Assembly (NCBI GenBank): GCA_029259835.1
Contig: JAJDEL010000376.1
Location: 1-23,551, forward strand
DNA: 23,551 nt
Direction: 5' to 3'
Origin: Planctomicrobium sp.
GTDB lineage: Bacteria; Planctomycetota; Planctomycetia; Planctomycetales; Planctomycetaceae
The notes under the pieces: model-generated
The model's database searches: none
The model's input: the letters and a program-made list of their open reading frames with translations, nothing else
Told to the model about the DNA's origin: nothing
Program-made: the position numbers and the translations under genes
In this document: positions 8,851-16,589 of the stretch, piece after piece
Layout: the number at the start of each line of letters is the position of its first letter
Position numbering within the stretch: the stretch's first letter is position 1

Positions 8851-8875
8851 AATTGCTGAAGTTCGATGAGCAATT
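8851..8875. promoter_or_regulatory. Dyad symmetry upstream of the DUF1570 gene, possible operator
   Basis: AATTGCT and AGCAATT are perfect inverted repeats separated by 11 bases, centred about 33 bases upstream of the DUF1570 start in the divergent intergenic region. The arm and spacer lengths suit a dimeric repressor site. No regulator is identified and chance occurrence cannot be excluded. Confidence 0.35.
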
Positions 8876-8971
8876 CTAGTTCGTTTTCCTCAGCATGACC
8901 GAGCACACCCACCGTCATTGAAAATTCGTTCTAATGATTCTGACGATCATGTGCGTTATACTGGCGGGATC

Positions 8972-10216
8972 ATGATCCGACACCATCACCTCTTGATTGC
9001 AATGCTTCTTCTGCTGTTTGCAGTACAAGGAGAACGTCGAGCGTATTGTGATGACCGAGCGGATACCGATCTCTTGATTCAGCAACTTCGTTCTCCAGAA
9101 CGGGCAAAGCGGATTGCGGCCCAACGTAAACTCATCGATCTTGGCGAAGCCGTTCTTCCACGTTTCAAAAATGTGAACAACTCAAAGCCGACGTTGGCGT
9201 TTCACTTGCAGCAAATTGAAGAGAAAATCCGACTGCGGCTTGCGATGCGTTCTCTCAGCGGAACGCTGATCACGATACAGCATCAGGAGCCTGCCAGACT
9301 GGAGCCATTGACGAAGTCGCTCTCGGACCAAGCAGGCATGAGTGTCAGTGTTGAAACGCAACTTGGAAATTTGCCAGTGCAAATCGATCTCAAGGACCAA
9401 CCGTTCTGGAAAGCAATTGACACATTGAGCGAGAAGGCGGATGTGGGTTGGAGAAGAGATCGCTCAGGCATCACGTTTTCAGCTCAGGCACTCCTGAAAC
9501 ATGGCGCAACCGATTATCCAAAGTGTTTACGAGTCGCTGCGATTCACCAAGTTCCTCGGAAAATCTTCCGACGCCGTTCGCGGCAGAATCTTGTGCGTAT
9601 TTCATTTCGAGTCGATGTGGAACCGGCTATCGTTCCATACTTCCTCACTGTTCGAGATCAACAATTCGAGTTACGGAGCAGCGACAACCAGATACTGTCG
9701 CCATTCAATCCAGATGCAGTTCGGGAGATTCCACTCGTCGCACAGCCCTGGTTTGAATTCGCTGTCGATTTCCATTCGGAATCTGCAATCACTGCGGATG
9801 ATTTCGGACTCGACGGCGAAGTGGAACTGTTCTGTGCTGCACGCACAACGGAAATTGAAGTTCCTCTGCAAGATAAAAAACAGGCAGACGCGCGTGTGCA
9901 ATTTGTCTCCCAAGTGGAGAATGCTACGGAACAAAGAGTTGTCGTTGACATCTTGCTCCCGGAAAGAGTTGAACAGTTCGATTCACACCGTCTCGCACTG
10001 CTGCATCGGGATGCGGCATTACTCTTAGAAAATCAGCGAGTACCGCCTCAGCAGATGCGAATCATTGAGATCGATGGTCAAAAACATCGTGTGGAATATA
10101 TTTTCCAGGAGAGTGGTAAGCAGTCAGGTCAAGCGAAATTCGTTTACAGTTATCCCGATCTCTTCACCTCGTTGCCTGTCAGCTTCAAAATTCGAGGCAT
10201 TGAGTCTTCAGAATAA
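8972..10216 (+). CDS. Unrecognised secreted protein
   Basis: The 414-residue product starts at ATG 8972, preferred over TTG 8918 because it gives a signal peptide (MIRHHHLLIAMLLLLFAVQG). I do not recognise the family as a whole. After the signal comes a helical, charged segment (LLIQQLRSPERAKRIAAQRKL) resembling one HEAT-like unit. Near residues 105-155 is a stretch (LPVQIDLKDQPFWKAIDTLSEKADVGW, seen as DLKDQPFWKAI-L) that resembles the secretin/TonB short N-terminal (STN) type fold. Two beta-rich blocks follow, predicted from alternating hydrophobic patterns. It is divergent from the DUF1570 gene. TATACT at 8957-8962 resembles a -10 box only nine bases before the ATG, which would imply a nearly leaderless message; this is weak. 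Confidence 0.8.
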   Translation: MIRHHHLLIAMLLLLFAVQGERRAYCDDRADTDLLIQQLRSPERAKRIAAQRKLIDLGEAVLPRFKNVNNSKPTLAFHLQQIEEKIRLRLAMRSLSGTLITIQHQEPARLEPLTKSLSDQAGMSVSVETQLGNLPVQIDLKDQPFWKAIDTLSEKADVGWRRDRSGITFSAQALLKHGATDYPKCLRVAAIHQVPRKIFRRRSRQNLVRISFRVDVEPAIVPYFLTVRDQQFELRSSDNQILSPFNPDAVREIPLVAQPWFEFAVDFHSESAITADDFGLDGEVELFCAARTTEIEVPLQDKKQADARVQFVSQVENATEQRVVVDILLPERVEQFDSHRLALLHRDAALLLENQRVPPQQMRIIEIDGQKHRVEYIFQESGKQSGQAKFVYSYPDLFTSLPVSFKIRGIESSE

Positions 10217-10270
10217 AAACAAATCGTATCAAACTTCTTCGTGCTCTTCGTTGTTATTCATCTTCTCTCA

Positions 10271-10288
10271 GGTGAGTCGCGACGCACC
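10271..10288. other. Near-perfect palindrome between convergent genes
   Basis: GGTGAGTCGCGACGCACC is self-complementary except for one A/G pair. It lies in the 101-base gap between the ends of the secreted-protein gene (+) and the dehydrogenase gene (-), where a bidirectional terminator would be expected. It lacks a T-run on either side, so the role is uncertain. Confidence 0.3.
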
Positions 10289-10317
10289 CTACTTTGCTTG
10301 AGTGCTATTGCCCGGAG

Positions 10318-11268
10318 TCAGCAGTTGATCTCCAGAATCACTTTCAGTTGATCCTTCTGCTGCGCAGCTTCGAATGCATCGATGGCGCTTTCGATTGAAA
10401 AACGTGACGTAATCAGACTCGTCACGTCAATTTCTTTGAGAGTAAGCGATTCAATCGCTGTTTTGAATGGTCCGCAACGTGAGCCAACGATGTTGAGTTC
10501 CTCAATCACGATTGGAGCAAGATTCGGGATCTCCTGATCCGCGAACGTTGACTTAAGGACGATGGTCCCTCGTGGTTTAATGATCTGAAATGCGGTTGAA
10601 AGTCCGCTGGGTGAGCCTGTGCAGTCTACGACCAAATCGGCAGTCCGGCCAGTATTCACTTCGGATAGCAGGGACGTCGCAATTCCGTGACTTGAAAGAC
10701 GCTTTAGTTTCTCGGAATGCTTCCCAACGACCAGAAGTTGCTCGCACGAACGAGCGATCACCTGCGCACACAAATTACCCAGGCGACCGTCTCCGAGAAC
10801 GACGATGTTTTCAAGTTGCGAAAGATCCAGTTGAGACGGTATTTGAAAAGCCGCCGCGAGCGGCTCGACAAAAACGGCCTCGTCGTTGCTGATACTCTCT
10901 GGAATCGCGTGTAAATTCTTTTCTGGAATCCAGACACTTTCAGCGAACGCTCCATCGTGGTTGAGAATGCCGACGACAGTTCGGTGCGGGCAGTGGTTCG
11001 TAAAACCGTGGACGCACGAATCACAATTCAAACAGGCACAATTAATTTCGCCGACGACACGCTGTCCTTCAAACCGTCCGGATTTCGCAATCCCGACAAA
11101 TTCGTGACCGAGCACACCAGAGAACCCCATGTAACCTCGAATCAATTGCAAGTCAGTATCGCAAATCCCGGCTTGCAAAACTTCAACTTCAACCGCTGAT
11201 GCAATCGGCTTGGGAGTGTAATGAGGCTGATAACTAAGTTCAGTATCGTTGAAAACAATGGCTCTCAT
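10318..11268 (-). CDS. Zinc-dependent alcohol dehydrogenase (MDR superfamily)
   Basis: The start is ATG 11268, not the longer frame from 11400, because a strong GGAGGAG lies just upstream and the start overlaps the previous stop as ATGA. The 316-residue product is slightly short for the family (about 340-350). Catalytic zinc ligands are Cys36 (GICDTD) and His55-Glu56 (GHEFVG). Four Cys at 79, 82, 85 and 93 bind the structural zinc. The Rossmann motif is GDGRLG at 159-164. Members oxidise alcohols or polyols such as threonine or sorbitol with NAD(P); the substrate is not clear. It is translationally coupled to the upstream DedA/VTT gene, an uncommon partnership worth noting. Confidence 0.93.
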   Translation of the reverse strand: MRAIVFNDTELSYQPHYTPKPIASAVEVEVLQAGICDTDLQLIRGYMGFSGVLGHEFVGIAKSGRFEGQRVVGEINCACLNCDSCVHGFTNHCPHRTVVGILNHDGAFAESVWIPEKNLHAIPESISNDEAVFVEPLAAAFQIPSQLDLSQLENIVVLGDGRLGNLCAQVIARSCEQLLVVGKHSEKLKRLSSHGIATSLLSEVNTGRTADLVVDCTGSPSGLSTAFQIIKPRGTIVLKSTFADQEIPNLAPIVIEELNIVGSRCGPFKTAIESLTLKEIDVTSLITSRFSIESAIDAFEAAQQKDQLKVILEINC

Positions 11269-11933
11269 GCTTTCTCCTCCGGCGTCGTATTCGTTGAAAA
11301 TAATTTCTTGAGATGACGCCGGACAAACAACGTTAGTAACAACGGCAGAACAATCGCCACGAGCATTACATAAGGCGTCACATTTCCCTCGACAGCCCAT
11401 GCACCAACAAAAGAATAAGAGCCAGCGACGATCAAGTTGCTAATCGACAGCGGTAAAATCAATTTCCCCCACGATAATTTCAGTGACCCCATCAGTAATA
11501 CGGTTGCCTCAGCAAGAATCGGGAGCGGGCGAGTTAGGACAATAGTCCAGAGAGAGAGTTTGTCGTTCAGGCATACGAGTGACGAGAGGTCTTCGGATTT
11601 AGTGAGTCTTCGAACGATGCGAGGACCTGCAATGCGAGCTATGGAAAATCCAAAAAGCGAACCGGTCATCAATCCTAACCAAGACGCGAACGTTGCAGGG
11701 AGAAATCCAAGAATCGCCCCACCGTAAGTACTCACAGCACTCGAAGGAATCGGAATCGCAATATCAACGGCGAGCAACCCGACGATTAGCCAGAATCGTT
11801 GACCTTGAGACCATTCTTTTTGGAACCACTCTTTGATCTGATCCTCGAACGCCTCACCCAAAACGAGAAACGGAACGATTGCAATCACGGTCGTCACGAG
11901 GAAGATCAGAATCAGTTTTCGATAGCGACCCAT
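11265..11933 (-). CDS. DedA/VTT-domain inner-membrane protein
   Basis: The 222-residue product has a first membrane segment at about 6-26, then the VTT/SNARE-associated core from about 47: a VDIAIPIPSSAVSTYGG motif (56-72) with a re-entrant Pro-rich segment, GLMTGSLFGFSIAR near 87-100, and LTRPLPILAEATVLLMG near 133-149, the usual position of the conserved Arg-Pro. Two further hydrophobic segments end the protein. DedA family proteins flip undecaprenyl phosphate or phospholipids and support membrane homeostasis. It overlaps the dehydrogenase gene by four bases and follows the methyltransferase by 90 bases, so the three probably share a transcript. Confidence 0.9.
   Translation of the reverse strand: MGRYRKLILIFLVTTVIAIVPFLVLGEAFEDQIKEWFQKEWSQGQRFWLIVGLLAVDIAIPIPSSAVSTYGGAILGFLPATFASWLGLMTGSLFGFSIARIAGPRIVRRLTKSEDLSSLVCLNDKLSLWTIVLTRPLPILAEATVLLMGSLKLSWGKLILPLSISNLIVAGSYSFVGAWAVEGNVTPYVMLVAIVLPLLLTLFVRRHLKKLFSTNTTPEEKA
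11271..11280 (-). promoter_or_regulatory. Strong Shine-Dalgarno for the dehydrogenase gene, inside the VTT gene
   Basis: The minus strand reads GGAGGAGAAA, then GC and ATG, giving a spacing of seven bases from GGAGG to the start. It lies within the last codons of the VTT gene and fixes the dehydrogenase start at 11268. Confidence 0.8.
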
Positions 11934-12023
11934 TAAATCGTGCCCGGGAGTAAGTTTTCCTGATTCCTCACAGTATTCTCCTGCGAGGCAGAACGCAACA
12001 TTCTACATGGAGAGTGATCTCGC

Positions 12024-12806
12024 TCACCGTTTGCGGAGTACATATACGACATCTTCAGATGTCTCATCGATTTCGATGAGTGTTTCCATTTCATATTCAA
12101 AATCGTGGACAGCAGCAATTTCGAGTTCCGGAACACGAGCCAACAGCGTTTGCATCTGCTTTGCGGTGTAGGTGCGGTAGTTCATCTCGTCAAGAATCTG
12201 TCGGTGATTTGTCGGCGTGTAAATATCGAGCGTCATCCCCAGTTTTTCGTTACGCCCCTTCATATCTAATTCTTTGCACCACATGTGCGAATTGACTTGC
12301 AAGTTGCCGCGACGCGCGACCCAGGATTCGTTCCCCATCCGTGGTCCAACAGTGGGAATGAGATGGACGCCGAGGATGTAAAGCCCACCTTTTGCAAGAC
12401 CATCAGCGATGCACTGAAAATGCTGTGTCGCCTGTTTTTCTGTTTCAAGATGTCGAAAGCTGTTGATCATATTGAAGGCAGCGTGAAATTTCTTTTTCAC
12501 GGTGAAGTCGCTCATGTCTCCAATGACTGCGGATTGCGAAAAACCGTATCGATGCAAGCGATCATTGCAATACTTGATTGCGTGCGGGTTGATATCGTTT
12601 CCGGCGACTTCAAAACTGCGTTCGGCAAGTTTGATCAGTAATCGTCCTGTCCCGCAAGCTGGCTCAAAGAGTCGTTTGACTTTGCACTTTGCATATGTGT
12701 CGAAGCATTCTTGCAGGAACTTGCACTCTGCTTTCCAGTCAAACCCAAACAAAAGGTCATAGTATTTTGGAAAGTCGTACAGACTCCCTTCGATCACTTC
12801 GGTCAT
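12024..12806 (-). CDS. Class I SAM-dependent methyltransferase
   Basis: The 260-residue product has motif I LFEPACGTGRLL at 46-57 and the acidic loop residue Asp71 (GNDINP) that binds the SAM ribose, followed by GDMSDF and a NMINSFRHL stretch typical of motif IV-like positions. A short N-terminal helix with FPKYYDLLFGFDWKAEC precedes the fold, as in Methyltransf_25-type enzymes. The substrate is unknown; small molecules are likelier than nucleic acids because no RNA or DNA recognition domain is present. It lies 126 bases downstream of the kinase gene and upstream of the VTT gene on the same strand. Confidence 0.9.
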   Translation of the reverse strand: MTEVIEGSLYDFPKYYDLLFGFDWKAECKFLQECFDTYAKCKVKRLFEPACGTGRLLIKLAERSFEVAGNDINPHAIKYCNDRLHRYGFSQSAVIGDMSDFTVKKKFHAAFNMINSFRHLETEKQATQHFQCIADGLAKGGLYILGVHLIPTVGPRMGNESWVARRGNLQVNSHMWCKELDMKGRNEKLGMTLDIYTPTNHRQILDEMNYRTYTAKQMQTLLARVPELEIAAVHDFEYEMETLIEIDETSEDVVYVLRKR

Positions 12807-12932
12807 TGAGTCTTGTCGAATCCAGATTGAAGGGGTGAAGTGATGAGAATTACAGAGAACTGATGTCAGTTGAAAATGAAGGCAACATTGAAACGAAACC
12901 GCGAATAAACTTCGCCGTGATGCCCCGAGAAC

Positions 12933-14438
12933 CTATTCAGAATTAATTCTGATCATCTCCCGCGCATCTTCCTCACGTTGTTTCCAACTTCCACTGATGT
13001 GCTCTTGAATTTTCCCAGCGTTTCGATCCAAGGCGGCACCCATACTTGGCGCCAGGTCTTTATTAGCAGCATCGAGGTAAGCGTTACCAACCAGAGCTTT
13101 CGTTTTCAATTCGTCGGTTCCATATTCGACACGCAGAATATTTAACTGCTTGCGGGCGTCATCGTGGCGTGAAGAATCTCTCAAGTACATCAACGCGAGT
13201 TGTTCGTGTGCACGAGGAGTCCAGACCTTATCAGTCCCGTAACGCTGAATCACCGATTTGAATGCGTCTTCGCTAGAGACCTCAAACATGGCAAAAAGAT
13301 ATTGTGCTCGCGCAGAGCTTTTGTCTGGAATCGATGCCTCCAAAGCTTCTGGATCACGTTCTGGAATCGACTGCCGCATCACAACCCCCATACCAGCACT
13401 GAACATTGCGACCAAAACGCAGAGAAGAGGAAGTACGAGCGCCGGTCTTTTGACTGGAAACGAAGTTGCACTCCGCTTCGAGGAATCGATCAAATGATCG
13501 ACAGATTCACCTGTCTTGAGTGACTTCGCGATCTTGCGGATGTCGTTAAGAACGGCTTGCGCGTTCTCGTAGCGATCTTCCGGCTGTTTCGCTGTCATCC
13601 GGTCAACAACGCTGCAAACCGCTGCTGGAAGATCAGGCCGTATTTTCCCAAGAGGTTCGGGCGCTTCGTGGAGATGTTTCACAGCAACGCTCACAGCGTT
13701 TTCCCCTTCAAATGGAGGGCGTCCCGCGAGCATGTGATAACACGAAATTCCAAAGGAGTAGATATCACTTCGCTGGTCGAGCGATTTTCCGCTGACTTGC
13801 TCAGGACTCATGTAGAGAGGCGTCCCCATTGTGACGCCCTCTTGAGTCAAGTTCAGATGTTCCCCACCCTGAAGCTGAGCCAATCCAAAATCCGCAACCT
13901 TTGCTTCCCCTTTTCGGTTCAGCATGATGTTTTCGGGCTTGATATCCCGGTGAACAATTCCACGTTCACTGGCAGCCTGCAGCGCTGAGGCGACCTGCCG
14001 CATGATCAGCAGTGCCAAATTGACTTCAAGAGGGCCTTTCTTTTGCACAAAACTCTTGAGTGTTTGCCCTTGTACATACTCCTGAGCAATGAAGTACTGT
14101 CCGTGTCGCTCTCCAACTGTGTAGACCTGAACAATGTTTGGATGGTTGAGTCCTGCCGCAGCTTTTGCCTCAGTCTGGAACCGGGCAACATATGTTTCAT
14201 CTTCCGTAAGATCAGGTCGCAACAGCTTGAGGGCCACGTTCCGCTTGAGAGATTCCTGCTCAGCAAGCCAAACTTCTGCCATCCCCCCCTTGCCAAGCCG
14301 CCTCAGCAAACGAAAATCACCCAAAACCGTGTCAGTATGCGGGACAGCTCCAGACGCTTCCGACTCCTGAGACGGCATTGCAGTCGTCTGATCTGCATCC
14401 GTATTTGCATCTGGCTGATTTGACTTGGAATCGGTCAT
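12933..14438 (-). CDS. Membrane Ser/Thr protein kinase (PknB-like), C-terminal sensor or TPR-like part
   Basis: The start is ATG 14438; a TTG precedes it directly, and GGAAG lies about ten bases upstream. The 501-residue product has an Asp/Thr/Ser-rich N-terminus, then a complete kinase domain at about 41-305: G-loop GKGGMAEV (49-56), Lys71, HRDIKPEN (163-170), DFG (183-185) and GTPLYMSPEQ (205-214). All catalytic residues are present, so activity is expected. A single membrane segment at about 332-354 follows, then a ~145-residue helical, probably periplasmic domain that includes repeat-like pairs (LALMYLRDSSRHDDARKQL). Planctomycetes encode many such kinases. No phosphatase or substrate gene is next to it. 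Confidence 0.95.
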   Translation of the reverse strand: MTDSKSNQPDANTDADQTTAMPSQESEASGAVPHTDTVLGDFRLLRRLGKGGMAEVWLAEQESLKRNVALKLLRPDLTEDETYVARFQTEAKAAAGLNHPNIVQVYTVGERHGQYFIAQEYVQGQTLKSFVQKKGPLEVNLALLIMRQVASALQAASERGIVHRDIKPENIMLNRKGEAKVADFGLAQLQGGEHLNLTQEGVTMGTPLYMSPEQVSGKSLDQRSDIYSFGISCYHMLAGRPPFEGENAVSVAVKHLHEAPEPLGKIRPDLPAAVCSVVDRMTAKQPEDRYENAQAVLNDIRKIAKSLKTGESVDHLIDSSKRSATSFPVKRPALVLPLLCVLVAMFSAGMGVVMRQSIPERDPEALEASIPDKSSARAQYLFAMFEVSSEDAFKSVIQRYGTDKVWTPRAHEQLALMYLRDSSRHDDARKQLNILRVEYGTDELKTKALVGNAYLDAANKDLAPSMGAALDRNAGKIQEHISGSWKQREEDAREMIRINSE

Positions 14439-14699
14439 CAACAGGCTTCCACAACGTAGAAATGAATAATCGCCTCCATGATGGCAAAGTCTTCCGCCAG
14501 AAGGAAGGTTCAGTCCATAAAACGAGATGAGATTAAGTTGCTCAACACGTGTTTTCTCCTGAATTTCAACGACTGAGTCGGCGTTGAAGAGACCGCCGGA
14601 TTTCGATACCCTTTGGGGCTTGCACGCTTACCAGATAGTGAACACTGTCCACTACTTCAACATATCATGTTTTGCTTGACGAAGAAAAAGGTCACAGAG
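14439..14699. other. Intergenic region between the divergent kinase and zinc-ribbon genes
   Basis: These 261 bases hold the promoters of two divergent genes. I see no open frame with coding character, no strong inverted repeat and no confident -35/-10 pair. The frame of the zinc-ribbon gene stays open back to TTG 14613 and ATG 14667, but those extensions look non-coding. Confidence 0.5.
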
Positions 14700-14828
14700 A
14701 TGGTTTTACGCCCGCGCACAAAGTTGAAAAAAGAGAGAAAAACGAAACGCTGCCCCAAATGTGGTGGTTTGGTCGGAAACAAGGGAAAGCTCGTACGCTG
14801 CAAGAAATGTGCGAAAAAGCTGATTTGA
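14700..14828 (+). CDS. Small basic zinc-ribbon protein (42 residues)
   Basis: The product from ATG 14700 is 42 residues, very rich in Lys and Arg, with two knuckles: CPKCGG (about 22-27) and CKKC (about 35-38). The spacing and the Gly-rich turn fit a four-Cys zinc ribbon. AAAAAGG lies about nine bases upstream of the start; the alternative ATG 14667 would add 11 residues. The charge suggests nucleic acid or ribosome binding, as in small ribosomal zinc proteins, but I do not recognise a named family. It precedes the nucleoside phosphorylase gene by 29 bases and may be co-transcribed with it. It is short enough for automatic annotation to miss. Confidence 0.65.
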   Translation: MVLRPRTKLKKERKTKRCPKCGGLVGNKGKLVRCKKCAKKLI

Positions 14829-14857
14829 TTCCCTTTCTCTGATCGCCGGAAGCAGAA

Positions 14858-15694
14858 ATGCTCGAACTTTTTGACCAGACACAGGAAGCTTGCCAAACGA
14901 TTCGCTCCAAGTGGGATCACACTCCCTGCGCTGGAATCGTTTTGGGGACTGGTCTGGGAGGATTTTCAGACGAAATCGAAATCGAAGCCGAATTCGATTA
15001 CGAGGAGATTCCGCACTTCCTGAAATCAACGGCCACCAGCCATCGTGGTCGGTTACTGTGTGGAAAGCTGTGCGGAGTCCCAGTGTTGGCGATGGAAGGT
15101 CGTCATCATATGTATGAGGGCTATTCCTTGAAGCAGGCCACGCTTCCGATTCGCGTCTTCAAGAAAATGGGTGCAAATTTACTTATTGCCTCAAATGCTG
15201 TCGGAGGACTCAACCCGTTCTTCAAATGCGGTGACATTATGGTCATCGACGACCACATCAACCTGATGGGAGACAATCCTCTCATCGGAATTAATGATGA
15301 TCGTCTCGGTCCACGTTTTCCTGACATGAGTGCCCCATACGACCACAAGCTGAATGACCGCGCACTCGAAATCGCCAGAGCAGAAAACTTTGCGGCCCAC
15401 AAAGGAGTTTTTGTCGGTGTCTCGGGGCCGAACCTGGAAACGCGCGCCGAATACAGATTCCTGAGACAAATTGGAGCTGATGCTGTCGGGATGTCGACGA
15501 TTCCGGAAGTGATCGTCGCGGTCCACGCCGGGTTGAGAGCAATCGCGCTCTCTGTCATTACAGATATGTGTCTGCCGGATGCCCTGCAACCAGCGAACGT
15601 TGATGAAATCATCGCGATTGCGAACGAAGCAGAGCCAAAATTACGTTCCATTGTTAAGGGCATCCTGAGGTTCGAGGCTGAGCAATCGTCCTGA
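14858..15694 (+). CDS. punA: Purine nucleoside phosphorylase, trimeric type (possibly MTA-active)
   Basis: The 278-residue product matches the length and order of trimeric nucleoside phosphorylases, which split purine nucleosides with phosphate in salvage. Seen motifs: GTGLGG at 30-35, SHRGRL (61-66) and GRHHMYEGY (81-89) for phosphate and ribose, SNAVGGLN (112-119), GPNLETRAE (190-198) whose Glu194 matches the purine-binding Glu201 of human PNP, and GMSTIPE (211-217). Two positions differ from human PNP: Asp236 stands where Asn243 binds 6-oxopurines, and Val248 where His257 contacts the ribose 5'-OH. Both resemble methylthioadenosine phosphorylase, so specificity may be broader than guanosine and inosine. 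The start has GGAAG upstream. Confidence 0.93.
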   Translation: MLELFDQTQEACQTIRSKWDHTPCAGIVLGTGLGGFSDEIEIEAEFDYEEIPHFLKSTATSHRGRLLCGKLCGVPVLAMEGRHHMYEGYSLKQATLPIRVFKKMGANLLIASNAVGGLNPFFKCGDIMVIDDHINLMGDNPLIGINDDRLGPRFPDMSAPYDHKLNDRALEIARAENFAAHKGVFVGVSGPNLETRAEYRFLRQIGADAVGMSTIPEVIVAVHAGLRAIALSVITDMCLPDALQPANVDEIIAIANEAEPKLRSIVKGILRFEAEQSS

Positions 15695-15809
15695 TGGAAT
15701 TCCGCTGAAATCAATTGCCACAGACGGCAGGCGACAAGATGAAGACAAGTCCTGAATTCAGTGGTCATTTCAATTCTTCACAGGACTCAACTGTTGTGCG
15801 AGCAGTCTG

Positions 15810-16556
15810 ATGAAAGTCGAATTCCTGGGAACTGGTGGATTCCATCCAAACGAAAAACGGCAGACCGCCTGCATTATGCTCCCGGAAATTGGACTCATCT
15901 TCGACGCAGGCTCAGGCGCCTTCCGTGTCGCAAAGCATGTTCAAACGGAGTCTCTTGATCTGTTTCTGACTCACGCCCACCTCGACCATATCTGTGGACT
16001 GACATATCTCATTACTCTCCCGCTCACCGGGCGAATCAAAAACCTTCGACTTTATGGCAGGGCTGAAGTTCTTGATGCTGTTCGAGACCACCTGTTCACT
16101 GACATGGTTTTTCCAGTGGCGCCACCGTTTGAATTCCACGAATTGGTCGATGAGAGGGAATTGATGCTTGCCTCTGGGAATCGTATTGAATGGATGAAGC
16201 TTACAAATCACCCAGGCGGATCGACTGCATATAAGCTGCACCTGAAGAACCACACTTTTGCATACGTGACCGATACGACTGTAGACGGCTCTTACGAAGA
16301 GTTTGTTCGAGATGTGGACACTCTTGTTCATGAATGTTACTTCCCGGATTCGAAAAAAGACTGGGCAAATCGAACAGGTCACACGCACGCCACTCCACTG
16401 GCAAATCTGGCGAGAAAAGCAAACGTCGAAAAATTGGTTGTCGTCCATACCGACCCGCTCGATGAATCAAACGACCCGATCGGCACTAAGGACATGCAGG
16501 CAATTTTCCCCAACATCACCGTTGCGGAGGACGGCTTGTCTCTCGACCTCAACTGA
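15810..16556 (+). CDS. MBL-fold metallohydrolase (RNase Z/phosphodiesterase-like)
   Basis: The 248-residue product begins MKVEFLGTGG, typical of the RNase Z-like branch of the metallo-beta-lactamase fold. Metal ligands are HAHLDH at 55-60, His134 (NHPGGSTAY), Asp155 (VTDTT) and His193 in GHTHAT. The HTHATP motif and a HECYF segment at 174-178 are shared with RNase Z and ElaC-like enzymes, but the long flexible arm that grips tRNA in true RNase Z is not evident, so a cyclic nucleotide phosphodiesterase or related role is also open. It is 33 bases upstream of the P-loop ATPase gene, likely the same transcript. Confidence 0.9.
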   Translation: MKVEFLGTGGFHPNEKRQTACIMLPEIGLIFDAGSGAFRVAKHVQTESLDLFLTHAHLDHICGLTYLITLPLTGRIKNLRLYGRAEVLDAVRDHLFTDMVFPVAPPFEFHELVDERELMLASGNRIEWMKLTNHPGGSTAYKLHLKNHTFAYVTDTTVDGSYEEFVRDVDTLVHECYFPDSKKDWANRTGHTHATPLANLARKANVEKLVVVHTDPLDESNDPIGTKDMQAIFPNITVAEDGLSLDLN

Positions 16557-16589
16557 CTCAATTTCTAATTTTGCAGCAAACTATATTTC

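Noticed and set aside
12938..12951. CAGAATTAATTCTG palindrome
   Set aside because: It lies in the last codons of the kinase gene and is A/T-rich, so chance is likely.
15121..15768. 215-codon minus-strand frame opposite the nucleoside phosphorylase
   Set aside because: The plus strand is a full, motif-complete enzyme; the antisense frame has no recognisable domain.
15748..15787. AGTCCTG ... CAGGACT inverted repeat between the phosphorylase and MBL genes
   Set aside because: The arms are only 7 bases with a 26-base spacer and no T-run, so it is not convincing as a terminator or operator.
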